Assembly: GCA_026874595.1 (NCBI GenBank)
Contig: CM049313.1
Span: 27,836,008-27,900,007, forward strand
Reading direction: 5' to 3'
Origin: Sipunculus nudus
Lineage: Eukaryota > Annelida > Sipuncula > Golfingiida > Sipunculidae
Length of the DNA: 64,000 nucleotides
Position 1 is the stretch's first letter. Every line of letters starts with the position of its first letter. The notes under the pieces are model-generated. The model was not told the DNA's origin, ran no database searches, and saw nothing but the letters and a program-made list of their open reading frames with translations. The position numbers and the translations under genes were made by a program. Shown in pieces: positions 10,801-23,295 of this stretch.

Positions 10801-13800
10801 TGAGCTCCATAGCTCCGAAGATATAGGTAACACAGACTCTAATTTCAGGGTTACAAGGTGATTTCCCTAGGACCTCCCTGGGTGTACAGTTAAAAGATTC
10901 TAGGTTTAATGGTTACGATTTGTGCCTTGTTAACAGATGACCGCTTCATTTGGTCTCAAAAATAGGAAAAACATGCGCGACCAGTCTGCAGGAACTGATG
11001 AAACACTCCATGATCAATATGCATGCAAAGAATCAAGGCGACCAAGGCATCAGTTATTCAGATACTGGAGCTTTTGTATCAAATCATCAATTATTCTGGG
11101 GGCTTCTTATAAGCTCCATAGCTCCAAGGATATAGGTAACACAGACTCTAATTTCAGGTTTCCAAGGTGATTTCCCTAGGACCTCCCTGGGTGTACAGTT
11201 AAAAGATTCTAGGTCTAATGGTTACGATTTGTGCCCTGTTAACAGATGACCGCTTCATTTGGTCTCAAAAATAGGAAAAACATGCGCGACCAGTCTGGAG
11301 GAACTGATTAAAAACTCCATGATCAATATGCATGCAAAGAACCAAGGCGACCAAGGTATCAGTTATTCAGATACTGGAGCTTTTGTATCAAATCATCAAT
11401 TATTCTGGGGGCGGCTTATGAGCTCCATAGCTCCGAGGATATAGGTAACACAGACTCTAATTTCAGGTTTCCAAGGTGATTTCCCTAGGACCTCCCTGGG
11501 TGTACAGTTAAAAGATTCTAGGTCTAATGGTTACGATTTGTGCCCTGTTAACAGATGACCGCTTCATTTGGTCTCAAAAATAGGAAAAACATGCGCGACC
11601 AATCTGGAGGAACTGATGAAACACTCTATGATCAATATGCATGCAAAGAATCAAGGTGACCAAGGCATCAGTTATTCAGATACTGGAGCTTTTGTTTCAA
11701 ATCATCAATTATTCTGGGGGCTTCTTATGAGCTCCATAGCTCCGAAGATATAGGTAACACTGACTCTAATTTCAGGGTTCCAAGGTGATTTCCCTAGGAC
11801 CTCCCTGGGTGTACAGTTAAAAGATTCTAGGTCTAATGGTTACGATTTGTGCCCTGTTAACAGATGACCGCTTCATTTGGTCTCAAAAATAGGAAAAACA
11901 TGCGCGACCAGTCTGCAGGAACTGATGAAACACTCCATGATCAATATGCATGCAAAGAATAAAGGCGACCAAGGCATGGGTTATTCAGATACTGGAGCTT
12001 TTGTATCAAATCATCAATTATTCTGGGGGCTTCTTATAAGCTCCATAGCTCCAAGGATATAGGTAACACAGACTCTAATTTCAGGTTTCCAAGGTGATTT
12101 CCCTAGGACCTCCCTGGGTGTACAGTTAAAAGATTCTAGGTCTAATGGTCACGATTTGTGCCCTGTTAACAGATGACCGCTTCATTTGGTCTCAAAAATA
12201 GGAAAAACATGCGCGACCAGTCTGCAGGAACTGATTAAACACTCCATGATCAATATGCATGCAAAGAACCAAGGCGACCAAGGCATCAGTTATTCAGATA
12301 CTGGAGCTTTTGTATCAAATCATCAATTATTCTGGGGGCGGCTTATGAGCTCCATAGCTCCGAGGATATAGGTAACACAGACTCTAATTTCAGGTTTCCA
12401 AGGTGATTTCCCTAGGACCTCCCTGGGTGTACAGTTAAAAGATTCTAGGTCTAATGGTTACGATTTGTGCCCTGTTAACAGATGACCGCTTCATTTGGTC
12501 TCAAAAATAGGAAAAATATGCGCGACCAGTCTGCAGGAACTGATGAAACACTCCATGATCAATATGCATGCAAAGAATCAAGGTGACCAAGGCATCAGTT
12601 ATTCAGATACTGGAGCTTTTGTATCAAATCATCAATTATTCTGGGGGCTTCTTATGAGCTCCATAGCTCCGAGGATATAGGTAACACAGACTTTAATTTC
12701 AGGTTTCCAAGGTGATTTCCCTAGGACCTCCCTGGGTGTACAGTTAAAAGATTCTAGGTCTAATGGTTACTATTTGTGCCTTGTTAACAGATGACCGCTT
12801 CATTTTGTCTCAAAAATAGGAAAAACATGCGCGACCAGTCTGCAGGAACTGATGAAACACTCCATGATCAATATGCATGCAAAGAATCAAGGTGACCAAG
12901 GCATCAGTTATTCAGATACTGGAGCTTTTGTATCAAATCATCAATTATTCTTGGGGCTTCTTATGAGCTCCATAGCTCCGAAGATATAGGTAACACAGAC
13001 TCTAATTTCAGGGTTACAAGGTGATTTCCCTAGGACCTCCCTGGGTGTACAGTTAAAAGATTCTAGGTCTAATGGTTACGATTTGTGCCCTGTTAACAGA
13101 TGACCGCTTCATTTGGTCTCAAAAATAGGAAAAACATGCGCGACCAATCTGCAGGAACTGATGAAACACTCTATGATCAATATGCATGCAAAGAATCAAG
13201 GTGACCAAGGCATCAGTTATTCAGATACTGGAGCTTTTGTATCAAATCATCAATTATTCTGGGGGCTTCTTATGAGCTCCATAGCTCCGAAGATATAGGT
13301 AACACAGAATCTAATTTCAGGGTTCCAAGGTGATTTCCCTAGGACCTCCCTGGGTGTACAGTTAAAAGATTCTAGGTCTAATGGTTACGATTTGTGCCCT
13401 GTTAACAGATGACCGCTTCATTTGGTCTCAAAAATAGGAAAAACATGCGCGACCAGTCTGCAGGAACTGATGAAACACTCCATGATCAATATGCATGCAA
13501 AGAAAAAAGGCGACCAAGGCATGGGTTATTCAGATACTGGAGCTTTTGTATCAAATCATCAATTATTCTGGGGGCTTCTTATAAGCTCCATAGCTCCAAG
13601 GATATGGGTAACACAGACTCTAATTTCAGGTTTCCAAGGTGATTTCCCTAGGACCTCCCTGGGTGTACAGTTAAAAGATTCTAGGTCTAATGTTCACGAT
13701 TTGTGCCCTGTTAACAGATGACCGCTTCATTTGGTCTCAAAAATAGGAAAAACATGCGCGACCAGTCTGCAGGAACTGATTAAAAACTCCATGATCAATA

Positions 13801-16800
13801 TGCATGCAAAGAACCAAGGCGACCAAGGCATCAGTTATTCAGATACTGGAGCTTTTGTATCAAATCATCAATTATTCTGGGGGCGGCTTATGAGCTCCAT
13901 AGCTCCGAGGATATAGGTAACACAGACTCTAATTTCAGGTTTCCAAGGTGATTTCCCTAGGACCTCCCTGGGTGTACAGTTAAAAGATTCTAGGTCTAAT
14001 GGTTACGATTTGTGCCCTGTTAACAGATGACCGCTTCATTTGGTCTCAAAAATAGGAAAAACATGCGCGACCAGTCTGCAGGAACTGATGAAACACTCCA
14101 TGATCAATATGCATGCAAAGAATCAAGGTGACCAAGGCATCAGTTATTCAGATACTGGAGCTTTTGTATCAAATCATCAATTATTCTGGGGGCTTCTTAT
14201 GAGCTCCATAGCTCCGAAGATATAGGTAACACAGACTCTAATTTCAGGGTTACAAGGTGATTTCCCTAGGACCTCTCTGGGTGTACAGTTAAAAGATTCT
14301 AGGTCTAATGGTTACGATTTGTGCCCTGTTAACAGATGACCGCTTCATTTGGTCTCAAAAATAGGAAAAACATGCGCGACCAGTCTGCAGGAACTGATGA
14401 AACACTCCATGATCAATATGCATGCAAAGAATCAAGGTGACCAAGGCATCAGTTATTCAGATACTGGAGCTTTTGTATCAAATCATCAATTATTCTGGGG
14501 GCTTCTTATGAGCTCCATAGCTCCGAGGATATAGGTAACACAGACTTTAATTTCAGGTTTCCAAGGTGATTTCCCTAGGACCTCCCTGGGTGTACAGTTA
14601 AGAGGTTCTAGGTCTAATGGTTATGATTTGTGCCCTGTTAACAGATGACCGCTTCATTTGGTCTCAAAAATAGGAAAAACATGCGCGACCAGTCTGCAGG
14701 AACTGATGAAACACTCCATGATCAATATGCATGCAAAGAAACAAGGCGACCAAGGCATCAGTTATTCAGATACTGGAGCTTTTGTATCAAATCATCAATT
14801 ATTCTGGGGGCTTCTTATGAGCTCAATAGCTCCGAGGATATAGGTAACACAGACTCTAATTTCAGGTTTCCAAGGTGATTTCCCTAGGACCTCCCTGGGT
14901 GTACAGTTAAGAGGTTTTAGGTCTTATGGTTACGATTTGTGCCCTGTTAACAGATGACCGCTTCATTTGGTCTCAAAAATAGGAAAAACATGCGCGACCA
15001 GTCTGCAGGAACTGATGAAACACTCCATGATCAATATGCATGCAAAGGATCAAGGCGACCAAGGCATCAGTTATTCAGATACTGGAGCTTTTGTATCAAA
15101 TCATCAATTATTCTGGGGGCTTCTTATGAGCTCCATTGCTCCGAGGATATAGGTAACACAGACTCTAATTTCAGGTTTCCAAGGTGATTTCCCTAGGAAC
15201 TCCCTGGGTGTACAGTTAAAAGATTCTAGGACTAATGGTTACGATTTGTGCCCTGTAAACAGATGACCGCTTTATTTGGTCTCAAAAATAGGAAAAACAT
15301 GCGCGACCAGTCGGCAGGAACTGATGAAAAACTCCATGATCAATATGCATGCAAAGAATCAAGGCGAGCAAGGCATCAGTTATTCAGATACTGGAGCTTT
15401 TGTATCAAATCATCAATTATTCTGGGGGCTTCTTATGAGCTCCATAGCTCCGAGGATATAGGTAACACAGACTTTAATTTCAGGTTTCCAAGGTGATTTC
15501 CCTAGGACCTCCCTGGGTGTACAGTTAAAAGATTCTAGGTCTAATGGTTACTATTTGTGCCCTGTTAACAGATGACCGCTTCATTTGGTCTCAAAAATAG
15601 GAAAAACATGCGCGACCAGTCTGCAGGAACTGATGAAACACTCCATGATCAATATGCATGCAAAGAATCAAGGTGACCAAGGCATCAGTTATTCAGATAC
15701 TGGAGCTTTTGTATCAAATCATCAATTATTCTGGGGGCTTCTTATGAGCTCCATAGCTCCGAAGATATAGGTAACACAGACTCTAATTTCAGGGTTACAA
15801 GGTGATTTCCCTAGGACCTCCCTGGGTGTACAGTTAAAAGATTCTAGGTTTAATGGTTACGATTTGTGCCTTGTTAACAGATGACCGCTTCATTTGGTCT
15901 CAAAAATAGGAAAAACATGCGCGACCAGTCTGCAGGAACTGATGAAACACTCCATGATCAATATGCATGCAAAGAATCAAGGCGACCAAGGCATCAGTTA
16001 TTCAGATACTGGAGCTTTTGTATCAAATCATCAATTATTCTGGGGGCTTCTTATAAGCTCCATAGCTCCAAGGATATAGGTAACACAGACTCTAATTTCA
16101 GGTTTCCAAGGTGATTTCCCTAGGACCTCCCTGGGTGTACAGTTAAAAGATTCTAGGTCTAATGGTTACGATTTGTGCCCTGTTAACAGATGACCGCTTC
16201 ATTTGGTCTCAAAAATAGGAAAAACATGCGCGACCAGTCTGGAGGAACTGATTAAAAACTCCATGATCAATATGCATGCAAAGAACCAAGGCGACCAAGG
16301 TATCAGTTATTCAGATACTGGAGCTTTTGTATCAAATCATCAATTATTCTGGGGGCGGCTTATGAGCTCCATAGCTCCGAGGATATAGGTAACACAGACT
16401 CTAATTTCAGGTTTCCAAGGTGATTTCCCTAGGACCTCCCTGGGTGTACAGTTAAAAGATTCTAGGTCTAATGGTTACGATTTGTGCCCTGTTAACAGAT
16501 GACCGCTTCATTTGGTCTCAAAAATAGGAAAAACATGCGCGACCAATCTGGAGGAACTGATGAAACACTCTATGATCAATATGCATGCAAAGAATCAAGG
16601 TGACCAAGGCATCAGTTATTCAGATACTGGAGCTTTTGTTTCAAATCATCAATTATTCTGGGGGCTTCTTATGAGCTCCATAGCTCCGAAGATATAGGTA
16701 ACACTGACTCTAATTTCAGGGTTCCAAGGTGATTTCCCTAGGACCTCCCTGGGTGTACAGTTAAAAGATTCTAGGTCTAATGGTTACGATTTGTGCCCTG

Positions 16801-17116
16801 TTAACAGATGACCGCTTCATTTGGTCTCAAAAATAGGAAAAACATGCGCGACCAGTCTGCAGGAACTGATGAAACACTCCATGATCAATATGCATGCAAA
16901 GAATAAAGGCGACCAAGGCATGGGTTATTCAGATACTGGAGCTTTTGTATCAAATCATCAATTATTCTGGGGGCTTCTTATAAGCTCCATAGCTCCAAGG
17001 ATATAGGTAACACAGACTCTAATTTCAGGTTTCCAAGGTGATTTCCCTAGGACCTCCCTGGGTGTACAGTTAAAAGATTCTAGGTCTAATGGTCACGATT
17101 TGTGCCCTGTTAACAG
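7847..17116 (+). repeat. 16-monomer HOR, 4944 bp, about 1.9 copies
   Basis: Copy 1 is 7847-12790 (16 monomers). Copy 2 begins at 12791 and follows the same order for 14 monomers to 17116. Across these 4326 aligned bases I see three differences, all in the second copy: T at 12952, A at 13309 and T at 13693. Unusual shared markers confirm common descent: ccTctctggg near 9329 and 14273, gtAaacag near 10312 and 15256, attgctcc near 10192 and 15136, and gtTtcaaatc near 11695 and 16639. The block overlaps the last two monomers of the 9-monomer HOR, so the 16-mer formed after those monomers existed. Copy 2 is cut off where the 8-monomer duplication begins. Confidence 0.92.
12482..12790 (+). repeat. 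hybrid monomer at the 16-mer junction
   Basis: The left part carries aaaaaTatg and aaggTgacc, like the monomer at 21442. The right part carries cacagactTtaat and ttacTatttgtgccTtg, like the monomer at 7538. The monomer before it (12173) resembles the one before 21442, and the monomer after it (12791) is a copy of 7847, the one after 7538. This is the product expected from one unequal exchange that duplicated 7847-12790. Informative bases place the switch between 12585 and 12687. Confidence 0.8.
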
Positions 17117-19587
17117 ATGACCGCTTCATTTGGTCTCAAAAATAGGAAAAACATGCGCGACCAGTCTGCAGGAACTGATGAAACACTCCATGATCAATAT
17201 GCATGCAAAGAATCAAGGCGACCAAGGCATCAGTTATTCAGATACTGGAGCTTTTGTATCAAATCATCAATTATTCTGGGGGCTTCTTATGAGCTCAATA
17301 GCTCCGAGGATATAGGTAACACAGACTCTAATTTCAGGTTTCCAAGGTGATTTCCCTAGGACCTCCCTGGGTGTACAGTTAAGAGGTTTTAGGTCTTATG
17401 GTTACGATTTGTGCCCTGTTAACAGATGACCGCTTCATTTGGTCTCAAAAATAGGAAAAACATGCGCGACCAGTCTGCAGGAACTGATGAAACACTCCAT
17501 GATCAATATGCATGCAAAGGATCAAGGCGACCAAGGCATCAGTTATTCAGATACTGGAGCTTTGTATCAAATCATCAATTATTCTGGGGGCTTCTTATGA
17601 GCTCCATTGCTCCGAGGATATAGGTAACACAGACTCTAATTTCAGGTTTCCAAGGTGATTTCCCTAGGAACTCCCTGGGTGTACAGTTAAAAGATTCTAG
17701 GACTAATGGTTACGATTTGTGCCCTGTAAACAGATGACCGCTTTATTTGGTCTCAAAAATAGGAAAAACATGCGCGACCAGTCGGCAGGAACTGATGAAA
17801 AACTCCATGATCAATATGCATGCAAAGAATCAAGGCGAGCAAGGCATCAGTTATTCAGATACTGGAGCTTTTGTATCAAATCATCAATTATTCTGGGGGC
17901 TTCTTATGAGCTCCATAGCTCCGAGGATATAGGTAACACAGACTTTAATTTCAGGTTTCCAAGGTGATTTCCCTAGGACCTCCCTGGGTGTACAGTTAAA
18001 AGATTCTAGGTCTAATGGTTACTATTTGTGCCCTGTTAACAGATGACCGCTTCATTTGGTCTCAAAAATAGGAAAAACATGCGCGACCAGTCTGCAGGAA
18101 CTGATGAAACACTCCATGATCAATATGCATGCAAAGAATCAAGGTGACCAAGGCATCAGTTATTCAGATACTGGAGCTTTTGTATCAAATCATCAATTAT
18201 TCTGGGGGCTTCTTATGAGCTCCATAGCTCCGAAGATATAGGTAACACAGACTCTAATTTCAGGGTTACAAGGTGATTTCCCTAGGACCTCCCTGGGTGT
18301 ACAGTTAAAAGATTCTAGGTTTAATGGTTACGATTTGTGCCTTGTTAACAGATGACCGCTTCATTTGGTCTCAAAAATAGGAAAAACATGCGCGACCAGT
18401 CTGCAGGAACTGATGAAACACTCCATGATCAATATGCATGCAAAGAATCAAGGCGACCAAGGCATCAGTTATTCAGATACTGGAGCTTTTGTATCAAATC
18501 ATCAATTATTCTGGGGGCTTCTTATAAGCTCCATAGCTCCAAGGATATAGGTAACACAGACTCTAATTTCAGGTTTCCAAGGTGATTTCCCTAGGACCTC
18601 CCTGGGTGTACAGTTAAAAGATTCTAGGTCTAATGGTTACGATTTGTGCCCTGTTAACAGATGACCGCTTCATTTGGTCTCAAAAATAGGAAAAACATGC
18701 GCGACCAGTCTGGAGGAACTGATTAAAAACTCCATGATCAATATGCATGCAAAGAACCAAGGCGACCAAGGTATCAGTTATTCAGATACTGGAGCTTTTG
18801 TATCAAATCATCAATTATTCTGGGGGCGGCTTATGAGCTCCATAGCTCCGAGGATATAGGTAACACAGACTCTAATTTCAGGTTTCCAAGGTGATTTCCC
18901 TAGGACCTCCCTGGGTGTACAGTTAAAAGATTCTAGGTCTAATGGTTACGATTTGTGCCCTGTTAACAGATGACCGCTTCATTTGGTCTCAAAAATAGGA
19001 AAAACATGCGCGACCAATCTGGAGGAACTGATGAAACACTCTATGATCAATATGCATGCAAAGAATCAAGGTGACCAAGGCATCAGTTATTCAGATACTG
19101 GAGCTTTTGTTTCAAATCATCAATTATTCTGGGGGCTTCTTATGAGCTCCATAGCTCCGAAGATATAGGTAACACTGACTCTAATTTCAGGGTTCCAAGG
19201 TGATTTCCCTAGGACCTCCCTGGGTGTACAGTTAAAAGATTCTAGGTCTAATGGTTACGATTTGTGCCCTGTTAACAGATGACCGCTTCATTTGGTCTCA
19301 AAAATAGGAAAAACATGCGCGACCAGTCTGCAGGAACTGATGAAACACTCCATGATCAATATGCATGCAAAGAATAAAGGCGACCAAGGCATGGGTTATT
19401 CAGATACTGGAGCTTTTGTATCAAATCATCAATTATTCTGGGGGCTTCTTATAAGCTCCATAGCTCCAAGGATATAGGTAACACAGACTCTAATTTCAGG
19501 TTTCCAAGGTGATTTCCCTAGGACCTCCCTGGGTGTACAGTTAAAAGATTCTAGGTCTAATGGTCACGATTTGTGCCCTGTTAACAG
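14645..19587 (+). repeat. 8-monomer HOR, two copies (2472 and 2471 bp)
   Basis: Monomers starting at 14645 to 16808 are repeated in the same order at 17117 to 19279. The second copy is 1 bp shorter because of a T deletion in the monomer at 17426. Its first monomer (17117) has gaaTcaagg where 14645 has gaaAcaagg. After 19587 the array returns to the 'gggcGGctt' unit that followed the equivalent monomer in the 16-mer (12173), so this is an insertion-type duplication inside the second 16-mer copy. Confidence 0.9.
17426..17733 (+). repeat. 308-bp monomer with unique T deletion
   Basis: One T of the TTTT run at offsets 136-139 is missing (gagcTTTgtatc near 17561). No other monomer shows this. It therefore arose in this copy after the 8-monomer duplication. 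It shifts both short frames. Confidence 0.9.
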
Positions 19588-21441
19588 ATGACCGCTTCAT
19601 TTGGTCTCAAAAATAGGAAAAACATGCGCGACCAGTCTGCAGGAACTGATTAAACACTCCATGATCAATATGCATGCAAAGAACCAAGGCGACCAAGGCA
19701 TCAGTTATTCAGATACTGGAGCTTTTGTATCAAATCATCAATTATTCTGGGGGCGGCTTATGAGCTCCATAGCTCCGAGGATATAGGTAACACAGCCTCT
19801 AATTTCAGGTTTCCAAGGTGATTTCCCTAGGACCTCCCTGGGTGTACAGTTAAAAGATTCTAGGTCTAATGGTTACGATTTGTGCCCTGTTAACAGATGA
19901 CCGCTTCATTTGGTCTCAAAAATAGGAAAAATATGCGCGACCAGTCTGCAGGAACTGATGAAACACTCCATGATCAATATGCATGCAAAGAATCAAGGCG
20001 ACCAAGGCATCAGTTATTTAGATACTGGAGCTTTTGTATCAAATCATCAATTATTCTGGGGGCTTCTTATAAGCTCCATAGCTCCAAGGATATAGGTAAC
20101 AGAGACTCTAATTTCAGGTTTCCAAGGTGATTTCCCTAGGACCTCCCTGGGTGTACAGTTAAAAGATTCTAGGTCTAATGGTTACGATTTGTGCCCTGTT
20201 AACAGATGACCGCTTCATTTGGTCTCAAAAATAGGAAAAACATGCGCGACCAGTCTGGAGGAACTGATTAAAAACTCCATGATCAATATGCATGCAAAGA
20301 ACCAAGGCGACCAAGGTATCAGTTATTCAGATACTGGAGCTTTTGTATCAAATCATCAATTATTCTGGGGGCGGCTTATGAGCTCCATAGCTCCGAGGAT
20401 ATAGGTAACACAGACTCTAATTTCAGGTTTCCAAGGTGATTTCCCTAGGACCTCCCTGGGTGTACAGTTAAAAGATTCTAGGTCTAATGGTTACGATTTG
20501 TGCCCTGTTAACAGATGACCGCTTCATTTGGTCTCAAAAATAGGAAAAACATGCGCGACCAATCTGGAGGAACTGATGAAACACTCTATGATCAATATGC
20601 ATGCAAAGAATCAAGGTGACCAAGGCATCAGTTATTCAGATACTGGAGCTTTTGTTTCAAATCATCAATTATTCTGGGGGCTTCTTATGAGCTCCATAGC
20701 TCCGAAGATATAGGTAACACTGACTCTAATTTCAGGGTTCCAAGGTGATTTCCCTAGGACCTCCCTGGGTGTACAGTTAAAAGATTCTAGGTCTAATGGT
20801 TACGATTTGTGCCCTGTTAACAGATGACCGCTTCATTTGGTCTCAAAAATAGGAAAAACATGCGCGACCAGTCTGCAGGAACTGATGAAACACTCCATGA
20901 TCAATATGCATGCAAAGAATAAAGGCGACCAAGGCATGGGTTATTCAGATACTGGAGCTTTTGTATCAAATCATCAATTATTCTGGGGGCTTCTTATAAG
21001 CTCCATAGCTCCAAGGATATAGGTAACACAGACTCTAATTTCAGGTTTCCAAGGTGATTTCCCTAGGACCTCCCTGGGTGTACAGTTAACAGATTCTAGG
21101 TCTAATGGTCACGATTTGTGCCCTGTTAACAGATGACCGCTTGATTTGGTCTCAAAAATAGGAAAAACATGCGCGACCAGTCTGCAGGAACTGATTAAAC
21201 ACTCCATGATCAATATGCATGCAAAGAACCAAGGCGACCAAGGCATCAGTTATTCAGATACTGGAGCTTTTGTATCAAATCATCAATTATTCTGGGGGCG
21301 GCTTATGAGCTCCATAGCTCCGAGGATATAGGTAACACAGCCTCTAATTTCAGGTTTCCAAGGTGATTTCCCTAGGACCTCCCTGGGTGTACAGTTAAAA
21401 GATTCTAGGTCTAATGGTTACGATTTGTGCCCTGTTAACAG
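18352..21441 (+). repeat. 5-monomer HOR, 1545 bp, two copies
   Basis: Copies are 18352-19896 and 19897-21441. Both end in a 'gggcGGctt' unit with the cacagCctc marker. Private changes in the second copy include a T in ttattTagat near 20020, aacaGagac near 20101, gttaaCagatt near 21090 and cttGattt near 21143. The first monomer of copy 2 is a hybrid, described separately. Confidence 0.9.
19897..20205 (+). repeat. hybrid monomer at the 5-mer junction
   Basis: The left part has the aaaaaTatg variant (T at 19932) found otherwise at 12482 and 21442. The right part has aaggCgacc (C at 19999), ttatAag and ccAagg, as in 18352. In an ancestor ordered 18352-type, three units, 19588-type, 21442-type, an exchange between the 21442-type and 18352-type monomers gives exactly this hybrid and exactly this duplication. 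The switch lies between 19933 and 19998. Confidence 0.83.
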
Positions 21442-23295
21442 ATGACCGCTTCATTTGGTCTCAAAAATAGGAAAAATATGCGCGACCAGTCTGCAGGAAC
21501 TGATGAAACACTCCATGATCAATATGCATGCAAAGAATCAAGGTGACCAAGGCATCAGTTATTCAGATACTGGAGCTTTTGTATCAAATCATCAATTATT
21601 CTGGGGGCTTCTTATGAGCTCCATAGCTCCGAGGATATAGGTAACACCGACTCTAATTTCAGGGTTCCAAGGTGATTTCCCTAGGACCTCCCTGGGTGTA
21701 CAGTTAAGAGGTTCTAGGTCTAATGGTTACGATTTGTGCCCTGTTAATAGATGACCGCTTCATTTGGTCTCAAAAATAGGAAAAACATGCGCGACCAGTC
21801 TGCAGGAACTGATGAAACACTCCATGATCAATATGCATGCAAAGAATCAAGGCGACCAAGGCATCAGTTATGTAGATACTGGAGCTTTTGTATCAAATCA
21901 TCAATTATTCTGGGGTCTTCTTATGAGCTCCATAGCTCCGAGGATATAGGTAACACAGACTCTAATTTCAAGTTTCCAAGGTGATTTCCCTAGGACCTCC
22001 CTGGGTGTACAGTTAAAAGATTCTAGGACTAATGGTTACGATTTGTGCCCTGTTAACAGATGACCGCTTCATTTGGTCTCAAAAATAGGAAAAACATGCG
22101 CGACCAGTCTGCAGGAACTGATGAAACACTCCATGATCAATATGTATGCAAAGAATCAAGGTGACCAAGGCATCAGTTATTCAGATACTGGAGCTTTTGT
22201 ATCAAATCATCAATTATTCTGGGGGCTTCTTATGAGCTCCATAGCTCCGAAGAAATAGGTAACACAGACTCTAATTTCAGGTTTCCAAGGTGATTTCCCT
22301 AGGACCTCCCTGGGTGTACCGTTAAAAGATTCTAGGTCTAATGGTTACGATTTGTGCCCTGTTAACAGATGACCGCTTCATTTGGTCTCAAAAATAGGAA
22401 AAACATGCGCGACCAGTCTGCAGGAACTGATGAAACACTCTATGATCAATATGCATGCAAAGAATCAAGGTGATCAAGGTATCAGTTATTCAGATACTGG
22501 AGCTTTTGTATCAAATCATCAATTATTCTGGGGGCTTCTTATGAGCTCCATAGCTCCGAAGATATAGGTAACACAGACTCTAATTTCAGGGTTCCAAGGT
22601 GATTTCCCTAGGACCTCCCTGGGTGTACAGTTAAAAGATTCTAGGTCTAATGGTTACGATTTGTGCCCTGTTAACAGATGACCGCTTCATTTGGTCTCAA
22701 AAATAGGAAAAACATGCGCGACCAGTCTGCAGGAACTGATGAAACACTCCATGATCAATATGCATGCAAAGAATCAAGGCGACCAAGGCATCAGTTATTC
22801 AGATACTGGAGCTTTTGTATCAAATCATCAATTATTCTGGGGGCTTCTTATAAGCTCCATAGCTCCAAGGATATAGGTAACACAGACTCTAATTTCAGGT
22901 TTTCAAGGTGATTTCCCTAGGACCTCCCTGGGTGTACAGTTAAAAGATTCTAGGTCTAATGGTTACGATTTGTGCCCTGTTAACAGATGACCGCTTCATA
23001 TGGTCTCAAAAATAGGAAAAACATGCGCGACCAGTCTGGAGGAACTGATTAAAAACTCCATGATCAATATGCATGCAAAGAACCAAGGCGACCAAGGCAT
23101 CAGTTATTCAGATACTGGAGCTTTTGTATCAAATCATCAATTATTCTGGGGGCGGCTTATGAGCTCCATAGCTCCGAGGATATAGGTAACACAGCCTCTA
23201 ATTTCAGGTTTCCAAGGTGATTTCCCTAGGACCTCCCTGGGTGTACAGTTAAAAGATTCTAGGTCTAATGGTTACGATTTGTGCCCTGTTAACAG
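21442..23295 (+). repeat. six monomers, first copy of module A
   Basis: These are the first appearance of a subtype series that recurs to 57 kb: a unit with cacCgac, ttaaGaGgttc and gttaaTag (21442); ttatGTagat with ctggggTctt and caAgtttcc (21751); atgTatgc with gaagAaata and taccgtt (22060); aaggtgaTcaaggTatc (22369); ccAagg with aggttTtc (22678); and gggcGGctt with cagCctc (22987). The last has catAtgg near 22999, which creates a rare true ATG in place of the TTG of frame 2. Confidence 0.88.
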
